A program made the translations under genes and the position numbers. Shown here one piece after another: positions 34,725 to 43,561 of a stretch of DNA of 64,000 bases. Positions within the stretch are counted from its first letter, which is position 1. Each line of letters opens with the position of its first letter. The stretch is taken from contig NZ_JAAJBV010000001.1 of NCBI RefSeq assembly GCF_011392075.1, positions 1 to 64,000 on the forward strand, given 5' to 3'. The DNA is from Flavobacterium celericrescens (GTDB lineage: Bacteria > Bacteroidota > Bacteroidia > Flavobacteriales > Flavobacteriaceae). The notes under the pieces were generated by a model, which was given only the letters and a program-made list of their open reading frames with translations, was not told the DNA's origin and did no database searches.

Positions 34725-34759
34725 AATTCCCATACCAATATTAAATTGGTACAGGAATT
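34725..34759 (-). terminator. Intercistronic hairpin between receptor and glutaredoxin-like genes
   Basis: The outer stem AATTCC/GGAATT and inner stem TACCAAT/ATTGGTA are separated by a 2x2 internal loop and closed by a 5-nt loop. On the minus strand it is followed by ATTATTTTTAAAA, a weak run of T. It sits 25 bp after the receptor stop in the 112-bp gap. It may be a partial terminator or an mRNA processing/stability element that lowers expression of the downstream genes relative to the receptor. A -7-like TATTTTTA (minus, 34701-34708) follows. Confidence 0.5.
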
Positions 34760-34784
34760 ATAAACTAAACATGAAATAATTTAA

Positions 34785-37406
34785 TTAGAACTTATATGAT
34801 AAAGTCATTGAAATTGATCTTCCTGGCAAAGGTCTTGCTCTAACAATGTTTGTAGTATTTTCTGTAATACTACCTTCTTCAGATTCGGTAATAGCTAAAG
34901 TATCAAGTAAATTATTACCTGCTACATTCAATGATAATCCTTTTGTTAATCCAAATTCAACAAATCCGTTAACGATTACAAAACCATTCATTACTAAGTC
35001 ATTATTATCTTGTGCATATGCTTTTGTTTGACCAATAAAGCTTAATCCCAACGTATTTTTGCTTTGTGAAAATTTATAAGTTGGTATAAAATTATACATT
35101 AATTTTGGCTGTCTTCTTGGCTGATTTCCATCATTTGCTCCAGAAGTTATTTCAGCTTTTGTATAAGTAAATCCACCTCTAAAATTTAAATCCTCATTTA
35201 CATCGTATGAAGATTCTAATTCTAATCCATATGATTTATAATCATTATCAATTATACTATTTGATGAAGCTTCAAATCCTCCTTCTTCTGTTGTAGCAGA
35301 GCTAAACAAAGTAGCATATAAATATCCTTTTGAAAATTTTCTTTTATATCCAAACTCAGCTTGTGCTAGATAATCTAATGAATTGATTTTGTCTCCATCT
35401 AAATAATTCAATCCAGAAAACAAAATTCTGTCAGCCTTTGCAGAAGCACCTTTACTATATCTTACAAAGAAAGATTGTTGTTCATTCAACAAATAGTTTG
35501 CCCCTAAAGTATAAGATACATATCCATAACTATAATCTACGGCATTTGAGTTTGCAGTATCAACTGCAGAAACACTTGATTCAGGTGTAGAAATATCTCC
35601 ATCATTATTAATATCATAAACCGTTTGAACAGCACCAGAAAACGATCCATCAACCTGGCCTTTATCATAACGAATTCCTCCTTCTAAAGATAATTTTTCA
35701 GTAGCATCTAAAGTTACGTTTGCATAAGGAGCTGAAACGTTATATTGTGTATCATAATTTCTTGTACAACAATTTCCCCAATATGGAACACCATAAGCAT
35801 ATAATCCATTTTGAGATAATAAATTTCCACTTGCGTCAATAACATTAATTAAACGAGGATTATTATCCGAAACTTCTTGAAGATATGAATTCCATAACCA
35901 AGACATTGAAATATTTTGAATAGATTTAAAGTACCCTGCAGTGATTCCTACTTTATCATATTTCTTAGTGATACGGAAATCATTCATAAAGTTATTGAAA
36001 TTGTTTAATTGAACATCAAACATATGAATTCTTGCCACTAACCCATTTGCTGTATTAAATGCAGACCCATCATTTGCATAACTTAATGTAGAACCTGCTC
36101 CAAAAGAATTTGCAATAGAAGCTGCAGAAGCAACTTCAGCAGGGAATGGCGCAATAAATTGTCCATTATTAAAAGAGAATCGCCCATTATTTGATAATTT
36201 CCAACCGTTTAGTAAATCAAAATTTATAGATGCCCCAATTGTTTTAGATACTGGATGCATTCCGTCTGCTACTTTCCCTCTTCTTAATTCACCATCAGAA
36301 CCTAATCCAACATTTTGACTTAAATATACTGATTGTAATGCTCCTGTTGTTGCATCATATCCGCTTACACTATCCCAATTTGGATCAGAATTAGTACCTG
36401 TTACTTTAATAGGCATTGGCATATAGGCAGCCGCTCTATCATTTAAGAATTTGGTATAAATTGTTACCGAACCATTTTCAAATTCTTTAGTGATATTGAA
36501 TTTGAATTGTCCACCATTATTTGCTGTAAAACCTGGACTTCTCACACCTTCTCCAGCTCTGTAAAATCCACCAACATGAAAATATAATCCTTCACCTATT
36601 CTAGAACCATATTCTACATCTGTTCTAAAATCATTATAATCTAAACCAAAACTTGTAGCCATGCTTCCTCCTTCAGTTTTACCAGTTTTACTAATGAAAT
36701 TAATGATTCCACCAGGTGAATTTGAAGATAATGTAGAAGCTGAACCTCCACGAATAGCTTCTATTTTAGCCACATTTCTATCAAATCTTGTAAAAATATC
36801 TGCAGTACCAAAAGAAATATCTCCATATAAAAGTACCGGCAATCCATCTTCTTGAATTTGTAAATATTTTGACCCACCAGAAGAAATAGGTACACCACGA
36901 ACTGAAATATTTGAATTCCCTTCTCCTCCTGAAGATTCAGAACGAATACCTGGAATTGTTCTGAAAATTTCTGCAGTTGATCTTGGTGCTGATTGTTCAA
37001 TTTGCTTCGCGTTAACTGTCGTTATTGAAACACTTGATTTTAATTTAGTCTTTGGATTGACTACACCTGTAACCACCACTTCGTTTAAATCTGAAGTTTC
37101 TTCTTGTAATACAAAATCAATGGTAGTATTTCCTTCAACAATTGCTTCTTTTACATTAGTTTGAAACCCAATGTAAGAAGTAGTAATTGTAATTGATCCA
37201 TTACTAACAGAAGAAAAAGTATAAATACCGTTGCTATCCGTCATTGTCGAATTAGATCCTGCAACAACATTCGCGCCAATAACAGCCTCCCCTTTACTGT
37301 CTGTAACTTTACCTGATAAAACACCACTTTGAGCAAATGCTTGATTGATTAGCAAAATTGCCATCAAAAAAAACATGTTTTTCAAAAAATTAGTAATTTT
37401 TTTCAT
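34785..37406 (-). CDS. TonB-dependent outer-membrane receptor of the sugar locus
   Basis: The protein has 873 residues. A signal peptide ends INQAFAQ (26). A carboxypeptidase-regulatory-like beta domain follows (about 28-110, GKVTDSKGEAVIGANVVAG), then a plug domain (about 120-235, RSTAEIFRTIPGIRSES and GGIINFISKTG), then a beta-barrel ending in MTLSYKF. It is close to siderophore-type or proteobacterial sugar receptors in size and lacks the adjacent SusD lipoprotein that normally accompanies SusC-type receptors. The neighbouring transporter, hydrolase and kinase suggest a di- or oligosaccharide such as sucrose. A double cysteine (WGNCCTRNYD) lies near residue 548. Confidence 0.9.
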   Translation of the reverse strand: MKKITNFLKNMFFLMAILLINQAFAQSGVLSGKVTDSKGEAVIGANVVAGSNSTMTDSNGIYTFSSVSNGSITITTSYIGFQTNVKEAIVEGNTTIDFVLQEETSDLNEVVVTGVVNPKTKLKSSVSITTVNAKQIEQSAPRSTAEIFRTIPGIRSESSGGEGNSNISVRGVPISSGGSKYLQIQEDGLPVLLYGDISFGTADIFTRFDRNVAKIEAIRGGSASTLSSNSPGGIINFISKTGKTEGGSMATSFGLDYNDFRTDVEYGSRIGEGLYFHVGGFYRAGEGVRSPGFTANNGGQFKFNITKEFENGSVTIYTKFLNDRAAAYMPMPIKVTGTNSDPNWDSVSGYDATTGALQSVYLSQNVGLGSDGELRRGKVADGMHPVSKTIGASINFDLLNGWKLSNNGRFSFNNGQFIAPFPAEVASAASIANSFGAGSTLSYANDGSAFNTANGLVARIHMFDVQLNNFNNFMNDFRITKKYDKVGITAGYFKSIQNISMSWLWNSYLQEVSDNNPRLINVIDASGNLLSQNGLYAYGVPYWGNCCTRNYDTQYNVSAPYANVTLDATEKLSLEGGIRYDKGQVDGSFSGAVQTVYDINNDGDISTPESSVSAVDTANSNAVDYSYGYVSYTLGANYLLNEQQSFFVRYSKGASAKADRILFSGLNYLDGDKINSLDYLAQAEFGYKRKFSKGYLYATLFSSATTEEGGFEASSNSIIDNDYKSYGLELESSYDVNEDLNFRGGFTYTKAEITSGANDGNQPRRQPKLMYNFIPTYKFSQSKNTLGLSFIGQTKAYAQDNNDLVMNGFVIVNGFVEFGLTKGLSLNVAGNNLLDTLAITESEEGSITENTTNIVRARPLPGRSISMTLSYKF

Positions 37407-37451
37407 TTTAAAATTTTTGTTTGATTAATAAAATTGGTTTGTTTAATATTT

Positions 37452-37459
37452 CGAAATTA
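37452..37459 (-). promoter_or_regulatory. Possible -7 element of the receptor operon
   Basis: The minus-strand TAATTTCG (one mismatch to TAnnTTTG) lies 45 bp upstream of the receptor ATG. It is the best candidate in the 158-bp divergent region. Both LacI-type operators would then lie upstream of it. Confidence 0.3.
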
Positions 37460-37492
37460 TATTTTTAAGATAAAAAAAATGCGAAATATTTA

Positions 37493-37508
37493 TCGAAAAC
37501 GTTTTCGA
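37493..37508. promoter_or_regulatory. LacI-family operator 1 (TCGAAAACGTTTTCGA)
   Basis: This is a perfect 16-bp palindrome with the central CG typical of LacI/GalR operators, located in the divergent region between the receptor gene and the LacI gene. Its centre (37500.5) is 21 bp from that of the second operator, that is two helical turns, so two dimers could bind on the same face. Confidence 0.8.
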
Positions 37509-37514
37509 AATAAC

Positions 37515-37528
37515 CGAAAACGTTTTCG
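37515..37528. promoter_or_regulatory. LacI-family operator 2 (CGAAAACGTTTTCG)
   Basis: This perfect 14-bp palindrome has the same core as operator 1, at centre 37521.5. It lies 36 bp before the LacI ATG, so it is also placed for autoregulation. Confidence 0.8.
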
Positions 37529-37564
37529 ATTTTAATATTGAATTTTTTTTATCATATTTGTTAA

Positions 37565-38590
37565 ATGAAAGACATTACACTTAAACAAATTGCAGATACA
37601 TTAGGAATATCAATAACAACAGTGTCAAAGGCATTAAAAAATTATCCTGATGTTAGTCCTAAAACAAAGAATGCTGTTTTAGAACTCGCAAAAAGTTTAC
37701 AATATACACCAAATAGTTTCGCAGTAAATCTCAGAACTAAGGAATCAAAGACCATTGGTTTAATAATTCCTGAAGTAGTCCACCATTTTTTTTCCAATGT
37801 AATTAATGGTATTATTGAAGAAGCAGAAAAAAGTGGATACTTAGTGATAATACTTCAATCCAATGAGTCATTGGAATTAGAAAAGAAACAAGTTGAATTA
37901 TTAATAAACAAAAGAGTTGATGGAATAATAATGTCACTTTCGAATGAGTCTAATGATGATGAACATATTAAAGAAATTATCAAACGAGAAATACCTTTTG
38001 TACTATTTGATAAAATCTCAAAATTCATTAATTGTTCAAAAGTAATCATTGATGACCAAAAAGCGGCTTATAACGCTGTAGAACACTTAATTAGTAAAGG
38101 CTGTAAAAAAATAGCTCATATTCGAGGTCCTGTAAATCCTCAAAATGCTATAGATAGGTTTTTAGGTTATAAAAAAGCCTTAGAAAAACACAACATTCCT
38201 TTTGATTATAAACTAGTATATACTTGCAAAAATGTTACGTTTGAAGAAGGCAAAGAGTTTGCCAAGCAAATTGTAAAAAATCATCCTGATATTGATGGCA
38301 TCTTTGTTATTACAGATTTAGTTGCTGTAGGTGTTTTGGCTTTTTTTAACGAGCAAAACATTCTTGTGCCGAATCAAATTAAAATAATTGGATTTAGTAA
38401 TTGGTTTATGTCACAAGTTATTACTCCTAAATTAAGCACAGTAGACCAACCAAGTTATGAAATGGGAGTACAATCATTTAATTTATTATTAGAAGAAATA
38501 AATCAAAAAAAAATATCTTTAGATTTTATTCCAAAAACTATAGAATTAGAAACAAGTATCATAGAAAGAGAATCTACTTCAGAAAGGTAA
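37565..38590 (+). CDS. LacI-family transcriptional regulator of the sugar locus
   Basis: The protein has 341 residues. The N-terminal helix-turn-helix ([22 protein letters not shown], residues 5-26) and hinge region (about 45-58) lead into a periplasmic-binding-like ligand domain starting [19 protein letters not shown], as in the whole family. It is divergent from the receptor operon, and two palindromic operators lie between them. The ligand is probably the locus sugar or a product. Whether it represses or activates cannot be told from sequence. The 3' end overlaps the convergent queG by 17 bp. A TATTTG at 37555-37560 lies only 4 bp before the ATG, so the leader may be extremely short. Confidence 0.93.
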   Translation: MKDITLKQIADTLGISITTVSKALKNYPDVSPKTKNAVLELAKSLQYTPNSFAVNLRTKESKTIGLIIPEVVHHFFSNVINGIIEEAEKSGYLVIILQSNESLELEKKQVELLINKRVDGIIMSLSNESNDDEHIKEIIKREIPFVLFDKISKFINCSKVIIDDQKAAYNAVEHLISKGCKKIAHIRGPVNPQNAIDRFLGYKKALEKHNIPFDYKLVYTCKNVTFEEGKEFAKQIVKNHPDIDGIFVITDLVAVGVLAFFNEQNILVPNQIKIIGFSNWFMSQVITPKLSTVDQPSYEMGVQSFNLLLEEINQKKISLDFIPKTIELETSIIERESTSER

Positions 38591-39497
38591 TATTTCTTAG
38601 AAGCCCTTCATATTTTGTTCTCTTAACGGCTGAGTTCTTAAATACTCTTTGAAAAACATCAAACGTTATTTCTTCCCAATCTTTTTTTGAAAATTTCAAT
38701 ATAGATTCATTTGATTTTAATAAAGACTCTTGGTGTGGTTTTGCAAACCGATTCCATGGGCAAACATCCTGGCAAACATCACAACCAAACATCCAATTGT
38801 CAAATTTACCTTTCATTTCTTGTGGTAAATTATCTTTCAGTTCGATAGTGAAATACGAAATACATTTACTCCCATCTACCACATAAGGTGACACAATAGC
38901 TTCAGTAGGACAAGCATCAATACAAGCTGAACAACTTCCACAATGATCAGTAGTTAACGTATCATATTCCAAATCCAAATCTATAATTAATTCGGCGATA
39001 AAATAAAACGAACCAACTTTTTGGGTAATTAAATTGCTGTTTTTTCCAACCCAACCCAAGCCACTTTTTGCAGCCCAAGCTTTATCTAAAACAGGCGCAG
39101 AATCTACAAAAGCTCTACCTGAAACCGCTCCAATTTCGGTTTGAATAAAATGCAACAATTCTTTCAACTTCTCTTTTATGACGTGGTGATAATCTTGTCC
39201 GTAGGCGTATTTAGAAATCTTGTATGAATCATGATTTTGAAGTTTGGAAGGATAATAATTCAATAATAAAGAAATCACGCTTTTAGCATCATCCACCAAT
39301 AAAGTTGGATTCAAACGTTTGTCAAAATGGTTTTCCATGTAGCTCATTTGACCATTCATGTTAGTATTAAGCCAATTTTCAAGCCTTGGAGCTTCTTCTT
39401 CTAAAAAACCAGCTTTAGAAATACCGCATGACAAAAAGCCGAGGCGTTGGGCTTCGGCTTTTATCAACTGTGTGTATTTTTCTTTATTGTTTATCAA
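38574..39497 (-). CDS. queG: Epoxyqueuosine reductase QueG
   Basis: The protein has 307 residues. Two [4Fe-4S] ferredoxin-type motifs are visible ([16 protein letters not shown] near residue 185 and [11 protein letters not shown] near 240), after the cobalamin-binding N-terminal domain. QueG reduces epoxyqueuosine to queuosine at position 34 of GUN tRNAs. It begins 1 bp after ruvB ends, so the two are co-transcribed, and its 3' end overlaps the convergent LacI gene by 17 bp. Confidence 0.95.
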   Translation of the reverse strand: MINNKEKYTQLIKAEAQRLGFLSCGISKAGFLEEEAPRLENWLNTNMNGQMSYMENHFDKRLNPTLLVDDAKSVISLLLNYYPSKLQNHDSYKISKYAYGQDYHHVIKEKLKELLHFIQTEIGAVSGRAFVDSAPVLDKAWAAKSGLGWVGKNSNLITQKVGSFYFIAELIIDLDLEYDTLTTDHCGSCSACIDACPTEAIVSPYVVDGSKCISYFTIELKDNLPQEMKGKFDNWMFGCDVCQDVCPWNRFAKPHQESLLKSNESILKFSKKDWEEITFDVFQRVFKNSAVKRTKYEGLLRNITFLK

Positions 39498-39498
39498 A

Positions 39499-40521
39499 CT
39501 AAAATAAACCTCCTTGAATATTATTTTTTATCTTACCCAAATGCTTGTACGCTTTTTCGGTTACTTCTCTTCCACGAGGTGTACGCATGATAAAACCTTC
39601 TTGTATTAAAAAAGGCTCATATACTTCCTCAATAGTTTCACCACTTTCAGAAACTGCGGTTGCTAATGTTGTTAATCCAACAGGACCTCCTTTGAATTTT
39701 TCGATTATGGTCAATAGAATTTTATTATCCATTTCGTCTAATCCATGAGCATCTACATTTAACGCTTTTAGTGCGAATTTTGCAATTTCAATATCGATTT
39801 TTCCGTTTCCTTTAATTTGAGCAAAATCTCTAACACGACGTAATAATGCGTTTGCGATTCGAGGTGTTCCTCTGCTTCTACCAGCAATTTCTATTGCAGC
39901 TTCCATCGTAATTGGCATCTTTAAAATGGATGAACTACGTTGAACAATGGTGGTTAACAATTCGGTGTTGTAATATTGTAAACGACTTTGAATTCCAAAA
40001 CGAGCACGCATTGGTGCAGTTAATAATCCTGAACGAGTGGTAGCTCCAACTAGAGTAAAAGGATTCAAATTGATTTGAACCGTTCTTGCATTTGGACCCG
40101 ATTCTATCATGATGTCTATTTTAAAATCCTCCATAGCTGAATACAAGTATTCTTCGACAATCGGACTTAAACGATGAATTTCATCAATAAATAACACATC
40201 TCTTTCTTCAAGATTTGTTAATAACCCTGCTAAATCACCGGGCTTATCCAAAACTGGACCAGAAGTAATTTTGATTCCTACTCCTAATTCATTTGCTAAA
40301 ATATTAGCCAATGTAGTTTTTCCTAATCCTGGAGGTCCATGAAACAACGTGTGGTCTAAAGCTTCTTTTCTCAAATTAGCAGCTTGAACAAAAACAATTA
40401 AGTTTTCCAATACTTGCTCTTGACCAGAAAAATCATCAAAGCTTAATGGACGCAACGCTTTTTCGATATCAATATCTTGCGGAGAATAGGACTCTTTATT
40501 AGGATTCAAATTATCATTCAT
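39499..40521 (-). CDS. ruvB: Holliday junction branch migration DNA helicase RuvB
   Basis: The protein has 340 residues and is an AAA+ ATPase with Walker A ([11 protein letters not shown], near 64), Walker B (FIDEIHRL, near 112) and sensor 1 (GATTRSG) with the following arginine-containing helix, then a winged-helix C-terminus with [14 protein letters not shown]. It drives branch migration together with RuvA (encoded at 27.9-28.5 kb). A perfect -7 element ends only 5 bp upstream of the ATG, so the mRNA may be leaderless. It forms an operon with queG. Confidence 0.98.
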   Translation of the reverse strand: MNDNLNPNKESYSPQDIDIEKALRPLSFDDFSGQEQVLENLIVFVQAANLRKEALDHTLFHGPPGLGKTTLANILANELGVGIKITSGPVLDKPGDLAGLLTNLEERDVLFIDEIHRLSPIVEEYLYSAMEDFKIDIMIESGPNARTVQINLNPFTLVGATTRSGLLTAPMRARFGIQSRLQYYNTELLTTIVQRSSSILKMPITMEAAIEIAGRSRGTPRIANALLRRVRDFAQIKGNGKIDIEIAKFALKALNVDAHGLDEMDNKILLTIIEKFKGGPVGLTTLATAVSESGETIEEVYEPFLIQEGFIMRTPRGREVTEKAYKHLGKIKNNIQGGLF

Positions 40522-40526
40522 AAAAG

Positions 40527-40553
40527 CAAAGATAAGTAAAGTTATAAAACAAA
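40527..40553 (-). promoter_or_regulatory. Promoter of ruvB-queG
   Basis: On the minus strand TATCTTTG (40534-40527) matches TAnnTTTG. A TTTG at 40553-40550, inside the run of T of the ctaD terminator, is a possible -33 element at 15 bp. The -7 ends 5 bp before the ruvB ATG, implying transcription starts at or very near the start codon. Confidence 0.55.
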
Positions 40554-40576
40554 AACCTCTCCAATAGGAGAGGTTT
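40551..40576 (-). terminator. Intrinsic terminator of the act-cta operon
   Basis: The 10-bp stem AAACCTCTCC/GGAGAGGTTT with an AATA-type loop continues into TTTTTG on the minus strand, 20 bp after the ctaD stop. Confidence 0.85.
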
Positions 40577-40595
40577 ATATATTGTAGAAAAAATC

Positions 40596-42362
40596 TTAAT
40601 GGTGTAAAACTTCTTCTCCTTCTTTCATTGGAACCACTTGAGGCACAAAGTCATCATCGTGACCTGGTTTGCTATAATCATATGGCCATCTATGTACTTC
40701 AGGAATTTCACCTGGCCAGTTTCCATGTAAATGTTCAACTGGAGTAGTCCATTCTAAAGTATTTGATTTCCATGGATTTTGAGTTGCTTTCTTACCATAG
40801 AAAATACTATAGAAGAAGTTCCAGAAGAAAACGATTTGGAACGCAGCACCTACAATAGCAAAGATTGTAATTAAAACATTCACATCTGCTAATTCATCAA
40901 ATAATGGGAATGCTGAGTTAGTATAGTAACGTCTTGGTAAACCAGCCATTCCAATAAAGTGCATTGGGAAGAAAACTCCGTAAGCACAAACAGCAGTTAC
41001 CCAAAAGTGAACGTAACCTAAATTTTTGTTCATCATTCTACCAAACATTTTAGGGAACCAGTGGTAAACACCAGCAAAGAATCCGTAAAGTGCAGAGATA
41101 CCCATTACTAAGTGGAAGTGAGCAACCACAAAATATGTATCGTGAACGTTAATATCTAAAGTTGAATCTCCTAAAATAATACCTGTTAAACCTCCAGTGA
41201 TAAATGTAGATACTAATCCAATAGAGAATAACATTGCAGGATTTAATTGTAAATTACCTTTCCAAAGTGTTGTAATGTAGTTGAACGCTTTTACAGCAGA
41301 TGGAATTGCAATTAATAATGTTGTAAATGTAAATACTGAACCTAAGAAAGGATTCATTCCTGATACGAACATGTGGTGACCCCAAACAATAGTTGACAAA
41401 AATGCAATTGCTAAAATAGAAGCAATCATCGCACGGTAACCAAAAATTGGTTTTCTAGAGTTTGTAGCAATAATTTCAGAAGTAATGCCTAAAGCAGGTA
41501 ATAATACGATGTAAACTTCAGGGTGACCTAAGAACCAAAATAAGTGCTCAAATAATACTGGAGAACCTCCTTGGTAATGTAAAACTTCACCTTGAATGAA
41601 AATATCTGATAAGAAGAATGATGTTCCAAAACTTCTATCGAAGATTAATAATAATGCCGCAGAAAATAAAACTGGGAAAGATACAATACCAATAATAGCT
41701 GTTACGAAGAAAGCCCATACAGTTAATGGCAATCTTGTCATTGTCATTCCTTTTGTTCTTAAGTTGATTACGGTTACAACATAGTTCAAAGATCCCATTA
41801 AAGAAGATGCGATGAAAATAGCCATTGACGCCAACCATAAAGTCATACCTAATCCAGAACCAGGAATAGCCTGAGGTAAAGCACTTAAAGGAGGATAAAT
41901 TGTCCATCCTGCTGATGCTGGTCCAGATTCAATAAACAAAGAAGAAATCATTATGATACAAGAAACGAAGAACATCCAGAAAGAAAGCATGTTCATGAAT
42001 CCAGAAGCCATATCTCTAGCTCCAATTTGTAATGGAATTAATAAGTTACTAAATGTACCACTCAAACCTGCAGTTAGTACAAAAAATACCATGATTGTTC
42101 CGTGAATAGTTACCAATGCAAGGTAAATATCATTACGCATTACACCATCTGGCGCAAAATTATCTCCTAAGAAAACTTTGAAAATTTCAAACGATTCTTC
42201 TGGCCATGCGATTTGCATACGGAAGAATAAAGATAAAACAACCCCAACAATACCCATTAATAAACCTGAAATTAGGTATTGTTTTGCTATCATTTTATGG
42301 TCAATACTAAAAATATATTTAGTAATGAATGTTTCTTTATGATGACCGTGTTCGTGTGACAT
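40596..42362 (-). CDS. ctaD: Cytochrome c oxidase subunit I (aa3/caa3 type)
   Basis: The protein has 588 residues and at least twelve membrane segments. Heme-copper oxidase motifs are present: [13 protein letters not shown] (low-spin heme His), [19 protein letters not shown] (CuB His-Tyr pair), a WGHHMFVSG segment (CuB His pair) and [14 protein letters not shown] (heme a3/a His). The C-terminal tail is cytoplasmic and charged. It reduces O2 to water and pumps protons. It is last in the act operon and so is expressed together with the alternative complex III that supplies its electrons. Confidence 0.97.
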   Translation of the reverse strand: MSHEHGHHKETFITKYIFSIDHKMIAKQYLISGLLMGIVGVVLSLFFRMQIAWPEESFEIFKVFLGDNFAPDGVMRNDIYLALVTIHGTIMVFFVLTAGLSGTFSNLLIPLQIGARDMASGFMNMLSFWMFFVSCIIMISSLFIESGPASAGWTIYPPLSALPQAIPGSGLGMTLWLASMAIFIASSLMGSLNYVVTVINLRTKGMTMTRLPLTVWAFFVTAIIGIVSFPVLFSAALLLIFDRSFGTSFFLSDIFIQGEVLHYQGGSPVLFEHLFWFLGHPEVYIVLLPALGITSEIIATNSRKPIFGYRAMIASILAIAFLSTIVWGHHMFVSGMNPFLGSVFTFTTLLIAIPSAVKAFNYITTLWKGNLQLNPAMLFSIGLVSTFITGGLTGIILGDSTLDINVHDTYFVVAHFHLVMGISALYGFFAGVYHWFPKMFGRMMNKNLGYVHFWVTAVCAYGVFFPMHFIGMAGLPRRYYTNSAFPLFDELADVNVLITIFAIVGAAFQIVFFWNFFYSIFYGKKATQNPWKSNTLEWTTPVEHLHGNWPGEIPEVHRWPYDYSKPGHDDDFVPQVVPMKEGEEVLHH

Positions 42363-42393
42363 ATTAATTCTATTATATGTGATATAAAAATTC

Positions 42394-43542
42394 TTATTTA
42401 ATAACTTGAGCTACAACTTTTGTAGAATCGACTGCTGGAGCAACTGCTGTTTCAACAGGTTTAGGAGCATTAGCCTCTTTCCATTGTTGAGCCAAAGTTG
42501 GTTTGTCTGACAACCATGTTTTAAACTCTTCTGGTGTATCGACAACAATTTTCATTTGCATGTTGTAGTGAGAAGATCCACATATTTTGTTACATAACAA
42601 CAAATAATCAAATGTGTAAGGATCTAAAGCCGCTCCACCTTCAGCAACAATTTTAGCACTATTTTTAGTTCTAATCTTATTAATTTTATCCACTTTAGCA
42701 ACTATTGCTGCATCAGTTCTCATGTCTGCAGTAGTAACCGTTGGAGTGAATGAAAATTGAGTAATCATACCTGGCACACAATTCATTTGCGCTCTGAAGT
42801 GAGGCATATAAGCTGAGTGTAATACGTCTTGAGAACGCATTTTGAAAATTACTTTTTTACCTACAGGCAAATGTAATTCAGTAACTACTTTATCATCTTG
42901 AGCAGCTGGATCAGCTAAATCAACACCTAAAGTATTAATACCCTCAATTAACCTAACATTAGCTTTACCTAAAGTTTTGTCTTCACCTGCATATCTAGCT
43001 TCCCAACCAAACTGCTTAGCATATAACTCAATAACTATAGCATCTTGTTTGTCTTCTTCATCCACAAACATAATATTATTCCATGTATATAGACCATACA
43101 TAATTAAACCAGCTAATACGATTACTGGAATAATAGTCCAAATAGCTTCTAATTTATTATTATCTGCAAAATACAATGCTTTTTGACCTTCTTTACCTCT
43201 GTATTTGAAAGCAAAGTAGTGCAATAAAAACTGGGTAAAAGTTTGCACAAAGAAAATCAATGCCATTGAAATACCCATCAAATTATCATAGTCAGTACCA
43301 TGCTCTGAAGCTGGAGTTCCTAAAACTAAATCACTCCAAGCATATAATGAATAAATTGTGAATACATAAATGAATCCAACAAAAGCAAACATTAAGTAAC
43401 CATTAACACTATTATCTTTATCGTTAGCAATTTCTGAATCAGCAGAAGCGCTACCAATTTGTGTCAAATCAAAAATTTTAGTCAATTGCCATACTGCAAT
43501 TCCGATTAAAACTAAAACTGTAAATACCAAGAAACTTGTCAT
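42394..43542 (-). CDS. ctaC: Cytochrome c oxidase subunit II (CuA)
   Basis: The protein has 382 residues and three membrane segments near the N-terminus (about 3-18, 48-70 and 90-160 region). The cupredoxin domain has the CuA site CNKICGSSHYNM (Cys 317, Cys 321, His 325, Met 328) and an upstream SQDVLHSAYMPHF His. No heme c motif is present, so it is not the fused caa3 form. It accepts electrons from the complex III-associated cytochromes and passes them to subunit I. It precedes ctaD by 31 bp. Confidence 0.95.
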   Translation of the reverse strand: MTSFLVFTVLVLIGIAVWQLTKIFDLTQIGSASADSEIANDKDNSVNGYLMFAFVGFIYVFTIYSLYAWSDLVLGTPASEHGTDYDNLMGISMALIFFVQTFTQFLLHYFAFKYRGKEGQKALYFADNNKLEAIWTIIPVIVLAGLIMYGLYTWNNIMFVDEEDKQDAIVIELYAKQFGWEARYAGEDKTLGKANVRLIEGINTLGVDLADPAAQDDKVVTELHLPVGKKVIFKMRSQDVLHSAYMPHFRAQMNCVPGMITQFSFTPTVTTADMRTDAAIVAKVDKINKIRTKNSAKIVAEGGAALDPYTFDYLLLCNKICGSSHYNMQMKIVVDTPEEFKTWLSDKPTLAQQWKEANAPKPVETAVAPAVDSTKVVAQVIK

Positions 43543-43561
43543 TTTTATTTCTTTTTAACTA

